A stretch of DNA of 64,000 nt from Triticum aestivum. Taxonomy: Eukaryota; Streptophyta; Magnoliopsida; Poales; Poaceae. Shown here in pieces: positions 32,807 through 44,101 of this stretch (its first letter is position 1; the number at the start of each line of letters is the position of its first letter). The stretch is taken from the NCBI RefSeq assembly GCF_018294505.1, contig NC_057809.1, positions 135,568,979 to 135,632,978 of the forward strand. Direction: 5' to 3'. Under the pieces are notes generated by a model that saw only the letters and a list, made by a program, of their open reading frames with translations, did not search any database and was not told where the DNA came from. Made by a program: the position numbers and the translations under genes.

Positions 32807-34957
32807 GAAGAAGCGCTCATCCAGTTCCTCCGTGAGAACTGGGACATATTTGCATGGAAGCCTTTTGACATGCCAGGTGTTCCCAGGGGACTGGCTAAGC
32901 ATCGTTTGCGAGTCAACCCGAAAGTGAAACTAGTCAAAGAGCATCTTTGATGGTCCGCCGTCCAGAAAAGAAAAGCAATCGGCGAAGAGGTGGCTCGGCT
33001 TTTGGCAGCTGAGTTTATCCGAGAGATTTACCACTCCGAGTGGTTAGCCAATGTTGCCATGGTCCCAAAGAAAGATGACTCACTCCGCATGTGCATCAAT
33101 TTCAAGCATATCAATCGGGCCTGCCCGAAAGATCACTTCCCTCTTCCTCGCATTGATCAGATAGTCAACTCGACTGCTGGGTGCGAGCGCTTGTCCTTTT
33201 TGGATGCCTACTCCGGGTACCACCAGATCCGTCTGTACGGACCCGACGAAATAAAGACAGCTTTTATCACCCCGTTCGGGTGCTTCTGTTATGTCACAAT
33301 GCCATTCGGCTTGAAGAACGCTGGAGCCACATTTATGCGAATGATTCAGAAGTGCCTGCTCACTCAGATCAATCGGAATGTGGAAGCATACATGGATGAC
33401 ATTGTGGTCAAGTCACGTAAAGGTTCCGACCTGCTGACCGACCTCGCTGAAACCTTTGCCAACCTCAGAAGGTATGATATTAAGCTCAATCCAGCAAAGT
33501 GTACGTTTGGAGTTCCGGGCGGAAAGTTACTCGGTTTTCTTCTTTCCGAACGAGGAATCGATGCTAACCTAGAGAAAGTAGGCGCTATACTCTGAATGAA
33601 ACGCCCTATGCGTGTGCATGATGTCCAGAAGCTTACTGGTTGCTTGGCCGCCCTAAGTCTATTCATTTCTTGCCTCGGTGAAAAGGTGCTGCCTCTTTAC
33701 CGACTGATGAAGGAATCAGATACGTTCGAATGGACTCCAGAAGCTGATACAGCATTTGCAGAGCTAAAAGCCCTGCTTTCCACCCAGCCGGTGCTTGCTG
33801 CTCCAATCAGCAAAGAGCCTCTTTTGCTTTATATAGCAGCCACTGGACAAGTCGTCAGTACAGTACTGACGGTCAAGCGGGAAGAAGAAGGAAAAGCGTA
33901 CAAAGTTCAATGCCTAGTTTATTATATTTCTGAAGTCCTGACCCCGTCAAAGCAGAGATATCCTCACTATCAAAAGCTTGTCTATGGAATTTACATGACC
34001 ACGAAGAAGGTTGCACACTACTTCTCAGATCACTCTGTTACAGTCGTCAGCGATTCTCCATTGTCAGAGATTCTGCACAACAGGGATGCAACTGGTCGAG
34101 TGAAAAAATGGGCGATTGAACTCCTTCCCTTGGATATCAAGTTTGAGGCAAAGAAACCTATCAAGTCCCAAGCAATAGCAGATTTCCTCGCTGAGTGGAT
34201 CGAACAGCAACTGCCGACTCAAGTTCTCTCTGAGCACTGGACCATGTTCTTTGATGGATCCAAGATGTTGAGCGGTTCTGGTGCTGGAGTAGTTCTGGTA
34301 TCCCCCCGAGGAGACAAGCTCAGATATGTCCTCCAGATTCACTTTGATTCCTCCAACAATGAAGCAGAATATGAAGCACTCCTGTATGGGTTGCGCATGG
34401 CCATCTCACTCGGCGTCCGTCGCCTCATGGTCTACGGCGACTCAGATTTGGTAGTTAATCAAGTGATGAAGGAGTGGGACGTCAGAAGCCCAGCCATGAC
34501 TGGTTACTGCAACGCGGTGAGAAAGCTTGAGAAGAAGTTTGAGGGGTTAGAACTCCACCACATCCCCCGATTGAAAAATCAAGCAGCTGCTGAATTGGCA
34601 AAGATAGGTTCCAAGAGAGAAGCCATTCCCAGCAATGTGTTCTTGGAGCATATTCACACACCGACAGTTCAGGAAGACCCTTTCACTGAAGATCCCCCAC
34701 AACCCAAGAGCGCCACGGATCCGACTGAAGTCGAGGTCCTAGCTGTGGTCGACCTAATCATGGAGGTTCTGGCCATTACCCCCAATTGGACGGTGCCCTA
34801 CATTGCATACATCCTCAGGAAAGAGCTCCCAGAGCATGAAGAAGAAGCTCGACAGATCATCCACCGATCTAAAGCTTTTACTGTGATAAGAGGGCAGCTA
34901 TTCAGAGAAAGTGTGACTGGAGTCGGTCAGAAGTGCATAACACCAGAAGAAGGTTGA
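32807..34957 (+). pseudogene. F1 reverse transcriptase, RNase H and second (archaeal-type) RNase H
   Basis: RT motifs: MVPKKDDSLRMCINFKHIN, FLDAYSGYHQIRL, PFGLKNAGATFM, and the catalytic box EAYMDDIVVKS. RNase H1-like segment: FEWTPEADTAFAELKALL and PISKEPLLLYIAATG. A second RNase H follows: MFFDGSKMLSGSGAGVVL, EAEYEALLYGL, GDSDLVVNQV. The double RNase H is the mark of the Tat lineage. F1-only stops are at 32948-32950, 33593-33595 and 34955-34957, all TGA. At the last two, F2 has CGA. Confidence 0.88.
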
Positions 34958-36019
34958 ATGAATCTCAATGACATCCACTCGGGGACCTGTGGCCACCATG
35001 CGTCCTCTCGGGCCATCGTGGCTAAAGCATACCGAGCTGGATTCTATTGGCCACGAGCAAATGAGATGCCGAAAGATATAGTCGACAGATGTGAAGGCTG
35101 CCAATTTTACTCTGATATGTCTCACAAGCCAGCATCAGCCCTGAAGACCATTCCCCTCGTCTGGCCCTTCGCTGTTTGGGGACTGGATATGGTTGGACCG
35201 CTGAGGACCGGCAGAAGCGGCTTCACTCACGTGCTCGTTGCAGTCAACAAGTTTACCAAATGGATCGAAGCCAAACACATCAAGAACCTTGACGCTAGCA
35301 CCGCTGTCAGTTTTATCAGAGAATTGACGTTTAGATATGGAGTCCCACACAGCATCATCATGGACAACGGATCGAACTTCGATTCCGATGAGTTCAGAAT
35401 TTTCTGCGCCTCTCAGGGCACTCGAGTCGACTATGCTTCTGTTGCTCACCCGCAGTTGAACGGACAAGCAGAAAGAGCCAATGGCCTAATTCTCAAAGGA
35501 CTGAAGCCCCGACTGATGCGTTATCTCAAACACGCGGCATGTTCTTGGGTTGATGAACTTCCGTCAGTTCTGTGGGGTTTAAGGACAACTCCTAATCGGT
35601 CGACTGGAAGAACTCCTTTCTTCTTAGTCTATGGAGCCGAAGCTGTTCTGCCAAGTGACTTGCTCCACAACGCACCCCGAGTTGAACTCTTCTCCGAAGC
35701 AGAAGCACAGCAGGCCCGGCAAGATTCAGTCGATCTATTAGAGGAGGAAAGAGAGATGGCCTTGATCCGCTCGACCATTTATCAGCAAGATTTGCGTCGA
35801 TTCCACGCCAGGAATGTGAGGGGTCGGGCCTTTCAAGAAGGAGACTTGGTTCTTCGAGTGGATCAGCAGAAACCACACAAGCTCGCTCCATCTTGGGAAG
35901 GCCCCTTCATCGTCACAAAAGTTCTCCACAATAGAGCATACCATCTTTACAGTATCGAGCATCAGAAAGACGAGCCACGAGCTTGGAACTTGGAGCTGCT
36001 CTGCCCCTTTTACACTTAA
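34958..36019 (+). pseudogene. F1 integrase
   Basis: HHCC zinc finger (CGHHASSRAIV...CEGCQF), then the catalytic core: D in GLDMVGPL, D in MDNGSNF, E in NGQAERANG. A GPF-type C-terminal motif (SWEGPFIVTKVL) follows. The frame is open to its natural stop at 36017-36019, but a stop separates it from RNase H upstream. Confidence 0.88.
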
Positions 36020-36129
36020 ACACTCGTTCTTATAAAATGTAATAAGCAACACCTTTTGTAATTCGTTTATCAAAGACAAGAGCTTACGGTTCTCTCACGC
36101 GATTGTGTTTTTCTAATTTACTCCTGAAA

Positions 36130-36853
36130 TCCCCCAGTGGGTGGGCTTAGTCGCGAATCTGTTCCGCCTAAGTTCGAAAAAATCCTACCGGGTGAAGAGC
36201 AATCCTCCCACTCGGGGGCTTAGCTGCAGTCGAGCACTCGCCTAAGCTCTCTCATTAATAGGCTTAATGGCAGTCCAGCACTCGCCTAAGTTTGAAAAAA
36301 TCCTACCGAGTGGAGAGCAGTCCTCCCACTCGGGGGCTTAGCTGCAGTCGAGCACTCGCCTAAGTTCTCTCACTAAGAGGCTTAACGGCAGTCCAGCACT
36401 CGCCTAAGTTTGAAAAAATCCTACCGAGTGGAGAGCAGTCCTCCCACTCGGGGGCTTAGCTGAAGTCGAGCACTCGCCTAAGTTCTCTCACTAAGAGGCT
36501 TAACGGCAGTCCAGCACTCGCCTAAGTTTGAAAAAATCCTACCGAGTGGAGAGCAGTCCTCCCACTCAGGGGATTAGCCGCGCTCGAGCACTCGCCTAAG
36601 CTCTCTCACTAAGAGGCTTAACGGCAGTCCAGCACTCGCCTAAGTTTGAAAAACTCCTACCGAGTGGAGAGCAGTCCTCCCACTCGGGGGCTTAGCTGCA
36701 GTCGAGCACTCGCCTAATCTCTCTCACTAAGAGGCTTAACGGCAGTCCAGCACTGGCCTAAGTTTGAAAAAATCCTACCGAGTGGAGAGCAGTCCTCCCA
36801 CTCAGGGGCTTAGCTGCAGTCGAGCACTCGCCTAAGCTCTCCCACTAAGAGGC
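36130..36853 (+). repeat. 118-bp tandem repeat in F1, about six copies
   Basis: The marker tcctccca recurs at 36203, 36321, 36439, 36557, 36675 and 36793, exactly 118 bp apart. F2 has about three copies (57400-57750). The array ends at the duplication junction. Confidence 0.92.
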
Positions 36854-38189
36854 TTCTAGGTAAAGGTGGATCATATTCAGTCCCATCATTATCAAGATTC
36901 ATATTGTAAAACAAATATTTAATAGGGGACACATCAATAACTTTTAGATCTTCATCTTTATTTTCATAGAAATTTGAAGAACACGCTTTCATAAAGCAAT
37001 CTTTCTTAGCACGCATCCTAGCGGTTCTTTCTTTGCACTCATCAATGGAAATTCTCATGGCTTTGAGAGACTCACTGATATCATGCTTAGGAGGAATAGA
37101 TCTCAGTTTCAAAGAATCAACATCAAGAGAAATTCTATCAACGTTCCTAGCCAATTCATCAAATTTAAGCAACTTTTCTTCAAGCAAGGCATTGAAATTC
37201 TTTTGCAAATTCATAAATTCCTTAACACTAGTCTCAAATTCAGAGGGCATCTTATTAAAGTTTCCATAAGAATTGTTGTAGGAATTACCATAATTATTAG
37301 AGTAATTGCTAGGATAAGGCCTAGGATTAAAGTTTCCTATATAAGCGTTGTTACCAAAATTATTCCTACCAACAAAATTCACATCCATAGATTCATTATT
37401 ATTCTCAATCAAAGTAGACAAAGGCATATCATTAGGATCATAAGAAACACTCTTAGTAGCAAATAATTTCATAAGTTCATCCATCTTTCCACTCAAAACA
37501 TTAATTTCTTCTATCGCATGCACTTTTTTATTAGTAGATATTTCAGTGGGCCATTGAGAATAATTAACTATAATATTATCTATGAGTTTAGTAGCTTCTC
37601 CTAAAGTGATTTCCATAGAAGTGCCTCCCGCGGCCGAATCTAAAAGATTTCTAGAAGCAAAATTCAATCTGGCATAATTTTTTTGTATAATCATCCACAA
37701 ATTTAAACCATGCGTAGGGCAATTACGTATCATTAATTTCATCCTCTCCCAAGCTTGTGCAACATGTTCATGATCAAGTTGCTTAAAATTCATAATATCG
37801 TTTCTAAGAGAGATAATTTTAGCGGGAGGAAAATACTTAGAGATAAAAGAATCTTTGCACTTATTCCAAGAATCAATACAATTTTTAGGCAAAGACGAAA
37901 ACCAAGCTTTAGCACGATCTCTAAGCGAAAAAGGAAATAGCTTCAATTTAACAATATCATTGTCAACATCTTTCTTCTTTTGCATATCACACAAATCAAC
38001 AAATCTATTTAGATGAGTAGTGGCATCTTCACTAGGAAGGCCGGTGAATTGATATTTCATAACAAGATTCAACAAAGCAGCATTAATATCACAAGATTCA
38101 GTATCGGTAGGAGGAGCAATCAGAGTGATAAGGAAATCATTATTGTTGGTATTTGTAAAGTCACATAATTTGGTATTATCTTGAGCCAT
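36810..38189 (-). CDS. S gag, near-complete, fused at its C-terminus to the F1 repeat
   Basis: Open from MAQDNTKLCDFTNTN (38187-38189) through the whole Gag core (PFSLRDRAKAWFSSLPKN, AQAWERMKLMIRN) and the Asn/Tyr/Gly-rich tail. It is the only S gag in the window without a frameshift. After DPPLPR it crosses the junction at 36853/36854 and ends with about 14 residues read from the 118-bp repeat. The upstream extension to 38390 overlaps the primer site and is not used. The C-terminus is chimeric. Confidence 0.8.
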   Translation of the reverse strand: MAQDNTKLCDFTNTNNNDFLITLIAPPTDTESCDINAALLNLVMKYQFTGLPSEDATTHLNRFVDLCDMQKKKDVDNDIVKLKLFPFSLRDRAKAWFSSLPKNCIDSWNKCKDSFISKYFPPAKIISLRNDIMNFKQLDHEHVAQAWERMKLMIRNCPTHGLNLWMIIQKNYARLNFASRNLLDSAAGGTSMEITLGEATKLIDNIIVNYSQWPTEISTNKKVHAIEEINVLSGKMDELMKLFATKSVSYDPNDMPLSTLIENNNESMDVNFVGRNNFGNNAYIGNFNPRPYPSNYSNNYGNSYNNSYGNFNKMPSEFETSVKEFMNLQKNFNALLEEKLLKFDELARNVDRISLDVDSLKLRSIPPKHDISESLKAMRISIDECKERTARMRAKKDCFMKACSSNFYENKDEDLKVIDVSPIKYLFYNMNLDNDGTEYDPPLPRSLLVGELRRVLDCS

Positions 38190-38380
38190 CGTGACAAACA
38201 AGCAATCCAACACACGAGCAAACAAGAGACGGGCAAAAAGAGGCAAACGGAAAAGAGAGGGCGAATAAAACGGCAATGGTGAAGTGGGGGAGAGGAAAAC
38301 GAGAGGCAAATGGAAAATAATGTAATGCGGGAGATAAGGGTTTGTGATGGGTACTTGGTATGTTGACTTTTGAATAGACT

Positions 38381-38398
38381 TCCCCGGCAACGGCGCCA
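38381..38398 (-). promoter_or_regulatory. S primer-binding site next to LTR-C
   Basis: Minus strand TGGCGCCGTTGCCGGGGA, 11 bases inside LTR-C. Confidence 0.85.
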
Positions 38399-38409
38399 GA
38401 AATCCTTCT

Positions 38410-39973
38410 TACTACCTCTTGAGCACTGCGTTGGTTTTCCCTTGAAGAGGAAAGGGTGATGCAGCAAAGTAGCATAAGTATTTCCCTCATTTTTTGAGAA
38501 CCAAGGTATCAATCCAGTAGGAGGCTACACGCAAGTCCCTCGCACCTATATAAACAAATAAATCCTCGCAACCAACGCGATAAGGGGTTGTCAATCCCTA
38601 CATTGTCACTTATGATAGTGAGATCTGATAGATATGATAGGATAATATTTTTGGTATATTTGTGATAAAGATGCGAGTAAAGTAAACAAAATAAAAACGG
38701 TAAATGAAATAGCTAAGTGTTGGAAGATTAATATGATGGAAAATAGACCCGGGGGCCATAGGTTTCACTAGTGGCTTCTCTCAAGAGCATAATTATTTTA
38801 CGGTGGGTGAACAAATTACTGTTGAGCAATTGACAGAATTGAGCATAGTTATGAGCATATCTAGGTATGATCATGTATATAGGCATCACGTCCGAGACAA
38901 GTAGACCGACTCCTGCCTGCATCTACTACTATTACTCCACACATCGACCGCTATCCAGCATGCATCTAGAGTATTAAGTTCATAAGAACAGAGTAACGCT
39001 CTAAGCAAGATGACATGATGTAGAGGGATAAATTCATGCAATATGATAAAAACCCCATCTTGTTATCCTCGATGGCAGCAATACAATAGGTGCCTTGCTG
39101 CCCCTACTGTCATTGGGAAAGGACACCGAAAGATTGAACCCAAAGCTTAGCACTTCTCCCATTGCAAGAAAGATCAATCTAGTAGGCCAAACCAAACTGA
39201 AAGATAACCAATCATACATAAAAGAATTCAGAAGATTCAAATATTGTTCATAGATAAACTTGATCATAAACCCACAATTCATCGGTCTCAACAAACACAC
39301 CGCAAAATAAGATTACATTGAATAGATCTCCACAAGAGAGGGGGAGAACATTGTATTGAGATACAAAAAGAGAGAAGAAGCCATGTAGGTAATAACTATG
39401 GACCCGAAGGTCTGAGGTAAACTACTCACACTTCATCGGACAGGCTATGGTGTTGATGTAGAAGCCCTCCGTGATCGATGCCCCCTCTGGCGGAGCTCCG
39501 GAATAGGCCCCAAGATGGGATCTCATAGGTACAGAAGGTTGCGGCGGTGGAATTAGGTTTTTGGCTCTGTATATGATCGTTTGGGGGTACGTCGGTATAT
39601 ATAGGAGGAAGGAGTACGTCGGTGGAGCAACATGGGGCCCACGAGGGTGGAGGGCGCGCCCACGAGGGATAGGCACGCCCCCCTACCTTGTGGCTTCCTG
39701 GTGGCTTTCTCGACGTAGGGTCCAAGTCCTCTGGATCTTGTTCGTTCCGAAAATCACGTTCCCGAAGGTTTCATTCAATTTGGACTCTGTTTGATATTCT
39801 TTTTCTGCGAGACTCTGAAATAGGCAAAACAGCAATTCTGGGCTGGGCCTCCGGTTAATAGGTTAGTCCCAAAAAATAATATAAAAGTGTATAATAAAGC
39901 CTAGTAATGTCCAAAACAGAAGATAATATAGCATGGAGCAATCAAAAATTATAGACATGTTGGAGACGTATCA
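38410..39973 (-). repeat. S LTR-C (5' LTR of the original S insertion)
   Basis: 1,564 bp, TGATACGTCTCC at 39973 to GTAGTA at 38410 (terminal CA mutated to TA). TATA-like tatatatag at 39596-39604. Right flank GGGGG (39974-39978) is the TSD shared with 17579-17583. Confidence 0.9.
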
Positions 39974-41367
39974 GGGGGCACCGCACACGGCTAAGAGATC
40001 AATGATCAACTTGTGTGTTCTAGGGTGCCCCCCTGTCCCCATATATAAAGGAGCAAGAGGGAGGCCGGCCAGCCCTTGGGGCGTGCCAAGGAGGGGGAGG
40101 ATTCCTCCTCCTAGTAGGAGTAGGACCCCCCACACACACACTTTCCTAGTCCAACTAGGAGGAGGGAGGGGGAGGAAGGAGAGGGAGAGGAGAAGGAAAG
40201 GGGGCGCGCACCCCCCTCCCTAGTCCTATTCGGACTCCCTATAGGGAGGGGGCGTGGCTGCCCCTTGTGGGCTGCCTCCCCTCTTCCCTATGGCCCATGT
40301 AGGCCCAATAGTTCCCCCGGGTTTCCGATAACCCCCCGGCACTCTGATAATTATCCGGTGACCCCCGGAACTCATCCGGTGTCTGAATATAGTCATCCAA
40401 TATATTAATCTTTATGTCTTGACCATTTCAAGACTCCTCATCATGTCCGTGATCACATCCGGGACTCTGAACTATCTTTGGTACATCAAAACACATAAAC
40501 TCATAATACCAATCGTCACCAAACGTTAAGCGTGCGGACCCTACGGGTTCGAGAACTATGTAGACATGACCGAGACACGTCTCCGATCAATAACCAATAA
40601 CGGAACCTGGATGTTCATATTAGCTCCCACATATTCTACGAATATCTTTATCGGTCAAACCGCATAACAACATACGTTGTTCCCTTTGTCATGGGTATGT
40701 TACTTGCCCGAGATTAGATCATCGGTATCTCAATACCTAGTTCAATATCGTTACCGGCAAGTCTCTTTACTCATTCTGTAATGCATCATCCCGCAACTAA
40801 CTCATTAGTCACATTGCGTGCAAGGCTTATAGTGATGTGCATTACCGAGAGGGCCCAGAGATACCTTTCCGACAATCCGAGTGACAAATCCTAATCTCGA
40901 TCTATGCCAACTCAACAAGTACCATCGGAGACACCTATAGAGCACCTTTATAATCACCCAGTTATGTTGTGACGTTTGGTAGCACACAAAGTGTTCCTTT
41001 GGTATTCAGGAGTTGCATAATCTCATAGTTATAGGAACATGTATAAGTCATGAAGAAAGCAATAGCAATATACTAAAACGATCAAGTGCTAAGCTAACGG
41101 AATGGGTCAAGTCAATCACATCATTCTCTAATGATGTGATCCCGTTAATCAAATGATAACTCATGTCTACGGCTAGGAAACTTAACCATCTTTGATTCAA
41201 TGAGCTAGTCAAGTAGAGGCATACTAGTGACACTCTGTTTGTCTATGTATTCACACATGTACTAAGTTTCCGGTTAATACAATTCTAGCATGAATAATAA
41301 ACATTTATCATGATATAAGGAAATATAAATAACAACTTTATTATTGCCTCTAGGGCATATTTCTTCA
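39974..41367 (-). repeat. Copia 5' LTR, upstream part (BARE/Angela-type)
   Basis: Minus strand starts TGAAGAAATATGCCCTAGAGG at 41367 and runs to the S insertion. TATA-like tttatatat at about 40041-40049 (minus). It contains no gene. It is an inverted relative of the LTR at 42545-44101. Confidence 0.88.
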
Positions 41368-42544
41368 TCAGGCTCCTCTGATAATGATATATTTATGGCC
41401 CCTTGGAAAGTATTAGGTGCTCTTGTCAGGCCAAATCCCACAACCAGAAACTCAAAATGCCCATGATGGGTTTGAAAAGCTGTCTTGTATTCTTCTCCAG
41501 GAGCTAGTCTTATTTGGCGGTAACCAGCCCTGAGATCAAACTTTGTAAACCATTGTGCACCATGCAACTGATCAAGAAGCTCATATATGACAGGCATAGG
41601 GTAATTTCCCTTGATTGTAAGAGCATTCAGGTGTCTGTAGTCCACCACCAATCTCCAGGTGTGGTCCTTCTTTTTGACCAAGAGGATGGGAGAAGAAAAA
41701 GGACTATTACTCCTTCTGATAACACCAGAATCCAACATTTCTTGAATTTGTCTTTCCACTTCATCCTTCAGTTCTGGGGCTAGTCTGTATGGTCTATGAG
41801 AAAAAGGCCTGGCACCAGGAATAAGAGGAATATAGTGATCACAAGCTCTCTCTGGTGGTAAACTGGTTGGGACGGCAAAAACATCCTTGTACTCTTCCAG
41901 TAGTTCCTGAATTTCCGGTAGAACAGTTTGTGCATTTTCATCGGTAACCACAGACAGTTCTATGATAGTGTATGCAAACTTCACAGGTGTTGCTCCTTGA
42001 ATTGTTACTGACTTTCCTTGAAGAGGGAAGGACATCCATTGTTGTTCCCAATCTACAGTCATTGGACTATGTTTTGCTAACCAATCCATACCCAGAATTC
42101 CATCATAGCAGCTGAGAGGCAATATTCTAAGATCATGCTCGAATTGGACTCCTTGTACTGACCATTGGCACTTTGGCACAAAACTGGAGGAGCTCATAAT
42201 CCCTCCATTAGCCACCTTGACTTTCATTGTTGAACATTTCTGCACTCCTGTCATTGTAGCCGCAGAATTGGTGTCCACAAATGAGTGGGTACTACCAGAA
42301 TCCACCAAAAAGGTCTTCTGTTGTCCATGAAGGAGAACAATCAACTAGAAAGCCTTACTGTGAGCTGATTTTCCTTCAGCTGCTTCTGACATGGCCATGA
42401 GGTTGACTTCCTCATCCTCATTTGTAAGTAACTCTTCTGAAGATGTGCATTGAAAAAATTCCACTATTTCTTGTACCACATGAAGTTACACGGTTTGTTT
42501 ACACTGGTGGTCTCAGCTCCATTTCTCTCCACACATGAAGCACG
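41368..42544 (-). pseudogene. Chromovirus-like Gypsy fragment: zinc knuckle, protease, RT start
   Basis: Minus strand from 42544: a decayed CCHC knuckle (CFMCGEKWS) with stops; a TAG just before LIVLLHGQ at about 42344; protease VDSGSTHSFVD and YDGILGMDWLAKH; then RT with NSPFSSPILLVKKKD, LVVDYRHLNALT, KFDLRAGYRQIRL and FGLTRAPNTFQGA. RT stops where the Copia LTR begins, before the catalytic YxDD. Different lineage from F and S. It was the target of both Copia insertions. Confidence 0.85.
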
Positions 42545-44101
42545 TGAAGGAAATATGCCCTAGAGGCAATAATAAAGTTATTATTTATTTCCTTATATCA
42601 TGATAAATGTTTATTATTCATGCTAGAATTGTATTAACCGGAAACATAATACATGTGTGAATACATAGACAAACAGAGTGTCACTAGTATGCCTCTACTA
42701 GACTAGCTCGTTGATCAAAGATGGTTAAGTTTCCTAGCCATTGACATGGGTTGTCATTTGATTAATGGGATCACATCATTAGGAGAATGATGTGACTGAC
42801 ATGACCCATTCCATTAGCTTAGCACACGATCATTTAGTATGTTGCTATTGCTTTCTTCATGACTTATACATGTTCCTATGACTATGAGATTATGCAACTC
42901 CCGTTTATCGGAGGAACACTTTGTGTTCTACCAAATGTCACAACGTAACTGGGTGATTATAAAGGTGCTCTACAGGTGTCTCCGAAGGTACTTGTTGGGT
43001 TGGCGTATTTCAAGATTAGGATTTGTCACTCCGATTGTCGGAGAGGTATCTCTGGGCCCTCTCGGTAATGCACATCACTTAAGCCTTGCAAGCATTGCAA
43101 CTAATGAGTTAGTTGCGAGATGATGTATTACGGAACAATTAAAGAGACTTGCCGGTAACGAGATTGAACTAGGTATTGAGATACCGGCGATCGAATCTCG
43201 GGTAAGTAACATACTAATGACAAAGGGAACAACGTATGTTGTTATGCGGTCTGACCGATAAAGATCTTCGTAGAATATGTGGGAGCCAATATGAGCATCC
43301 AGGTTCCGCTATTGGTTATTGACCGGAGACGTGTCTCGGTCATGTCTACATAGTTCTCGAACCCGTAGGGTCCGCACGCTTAACGTTACGATGACAGTTT
43401 TATTATGAGTTTATGTGTTTTGATGTACTGAAGGTTGTTCGGAGTCCCAGATGTGATACGCACATGACGAGGAGTCTCGAAATGGCCGAGACATGAAGAT
43501 TGATATATTTGATGACTATATTCGGACATCGGAAGTGTTCCGGAGAAGTTTCAGATGAAACCGAAGTGCCGGAGGGTTATCGGAACCCCCGGGGGAACTA
43601 ATGGGCCTCGATGGGCCTTAGTGGAGAGAGAGAGAGGGGCGGCCTAGGGTAGGCCGCACGCCCCTCCTCCTCTGGTCTGAATTGGACTAGGAGAGGGGGG
43701 GGGGCGGCGCCCCCCTTTCCTTCTCCCTCTCCCTCTCCTTCCTTCTCCCTCTCTCCCTTTTGGTGGAAACCTACTAGGACTTGGAGTCCTAGTAGGATTC
43801 CCCTCTTGGGGGCGCGCCATAGAGGGCCGGCCGGCCTCCCCCTTGCTCCTTTATATATGGGGGCAGGGGGCACCCCAGAGACACAATAATTGATCATTGA
43901 TCTCTTAGCCGTGTGCGCTACCCCCCTCCACCATAGTCCACCTCGATAATACTGTAGCGGTGCTTAGGCGAAGCCCTGCGTCGGTAGAACATCAACATCG
44001 TCACCACACCGTCGTGCGGACGAAACTCTCCCTCAACACTCGGCTGGATCGGAGTTCGAGGGACCTCATCGGGCTGAACATGTGCTGAACTTGGAGGTGC
44101 C
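42545..44101 (+). repeat. Second Copia LTR, plus orientation, cut by S2
   Basis: Starts TGAAGGAAATATGCCC at 42545 after flank GCACG (42540-42544). TATA-like tttatatatgg at 43850-43860. It ends at GTGCC (44097-44101), the left TSD of S2, so the rest of the LTR and element lie beyond the window. No genuine gene inside. Confidence 0.88.

Larger units (their letters stand above)
21302..36853. repeat. Segmental tandem duplication, unit 1
   Basis: Its parts recur in order in unit 2. Gag and the left part of LTR-B match unit 2 at an offset of about 15552. The right part of LTR-B, protease, gag copy 2 and F1 match at an offset of about 21262-21264. The change of offset falls inside LTR-B and marks 5.7 kb deleted from this unit. 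Confidence 0.8.
29222..36853 (+). mobile_element. F1: Tat-lineage Gypsy element (Fatima-like), 3' truncated
   Basis: 5' LTR, primer site, gag, protease, RT, two RNase H domains and integrase are present in plus orientation, ending in six 118-bp repeats. The antisense gene, polypurine tract and 3' LTR present in F2 are missing. The left TSD TTGAT (29217-29221) is intact, but the right end is the duplication junction. Its own stops differ from those of F2, showing independent decay after copying. Confidence 0.9.
17584..39973 (-). mobile_element. S element complex (nonautonomous Gypsy, Sabrina/WHAM-like), rearranged tandem
   Basis: The outer ends are LTR-A (17584) and LTR-C (39973), flanked by perfect TSD GGGGG in the Copia LTR. 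Inside, from the left: truncated LTR-A, 3' noncoding region, protease, gag, primer site, LTR-B, a second 3' region, protease and gag, the truncated F1 element, a third gag, primer site, LTR-C. A normal insertion would have two LTRs and one internal region. The extra parts come from a tandem duplication and LTR-LTR recombination. The internal region encodes only Gag and protease, so pol functions must come from another element. Confidence 0.85.
1099..41367 (-). mobile_element. Copia retrotransposon (BARE/Angela-like), heavily interrupted
   Basis: A minus-strand Copia element is recovered in four pieces: RT remnant 1099-1152, RT start to leader 13784-17220, and one LTR in two parts (17221-17583 and 39974-41367). 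The interruptions are the CACTA at 1153-13783 (TSD CCA) and the S-element complex at 17584-39973 (TSD GGGGG). The LTR starts TGAAGAAATATGCCC (minus strand, from 41367) and ends with ...CCCCAACA at 17221, about 1.75 kb when the two parts are added. The left CACTA cuts RT at 1098, so the RT end, RNase H and 3' LTR lie to the left of the window. Its right flank is a Gypsy fragment at 41368. Confidence 0.85.

Noticed and set aside
36130..36853. CRISPR-like array
   Set aside because: Units are contiguous 118-bp repeats without spacers, inside a plant retrotransposon.
42878..43123. 81-codon plus-strand ORF in the second Copia LTR
   Set aside because: Lies in LTR sequence with no known protein in BARE/Angela LTRs; a similar ORF appears in the inverted LTR only because they are related.
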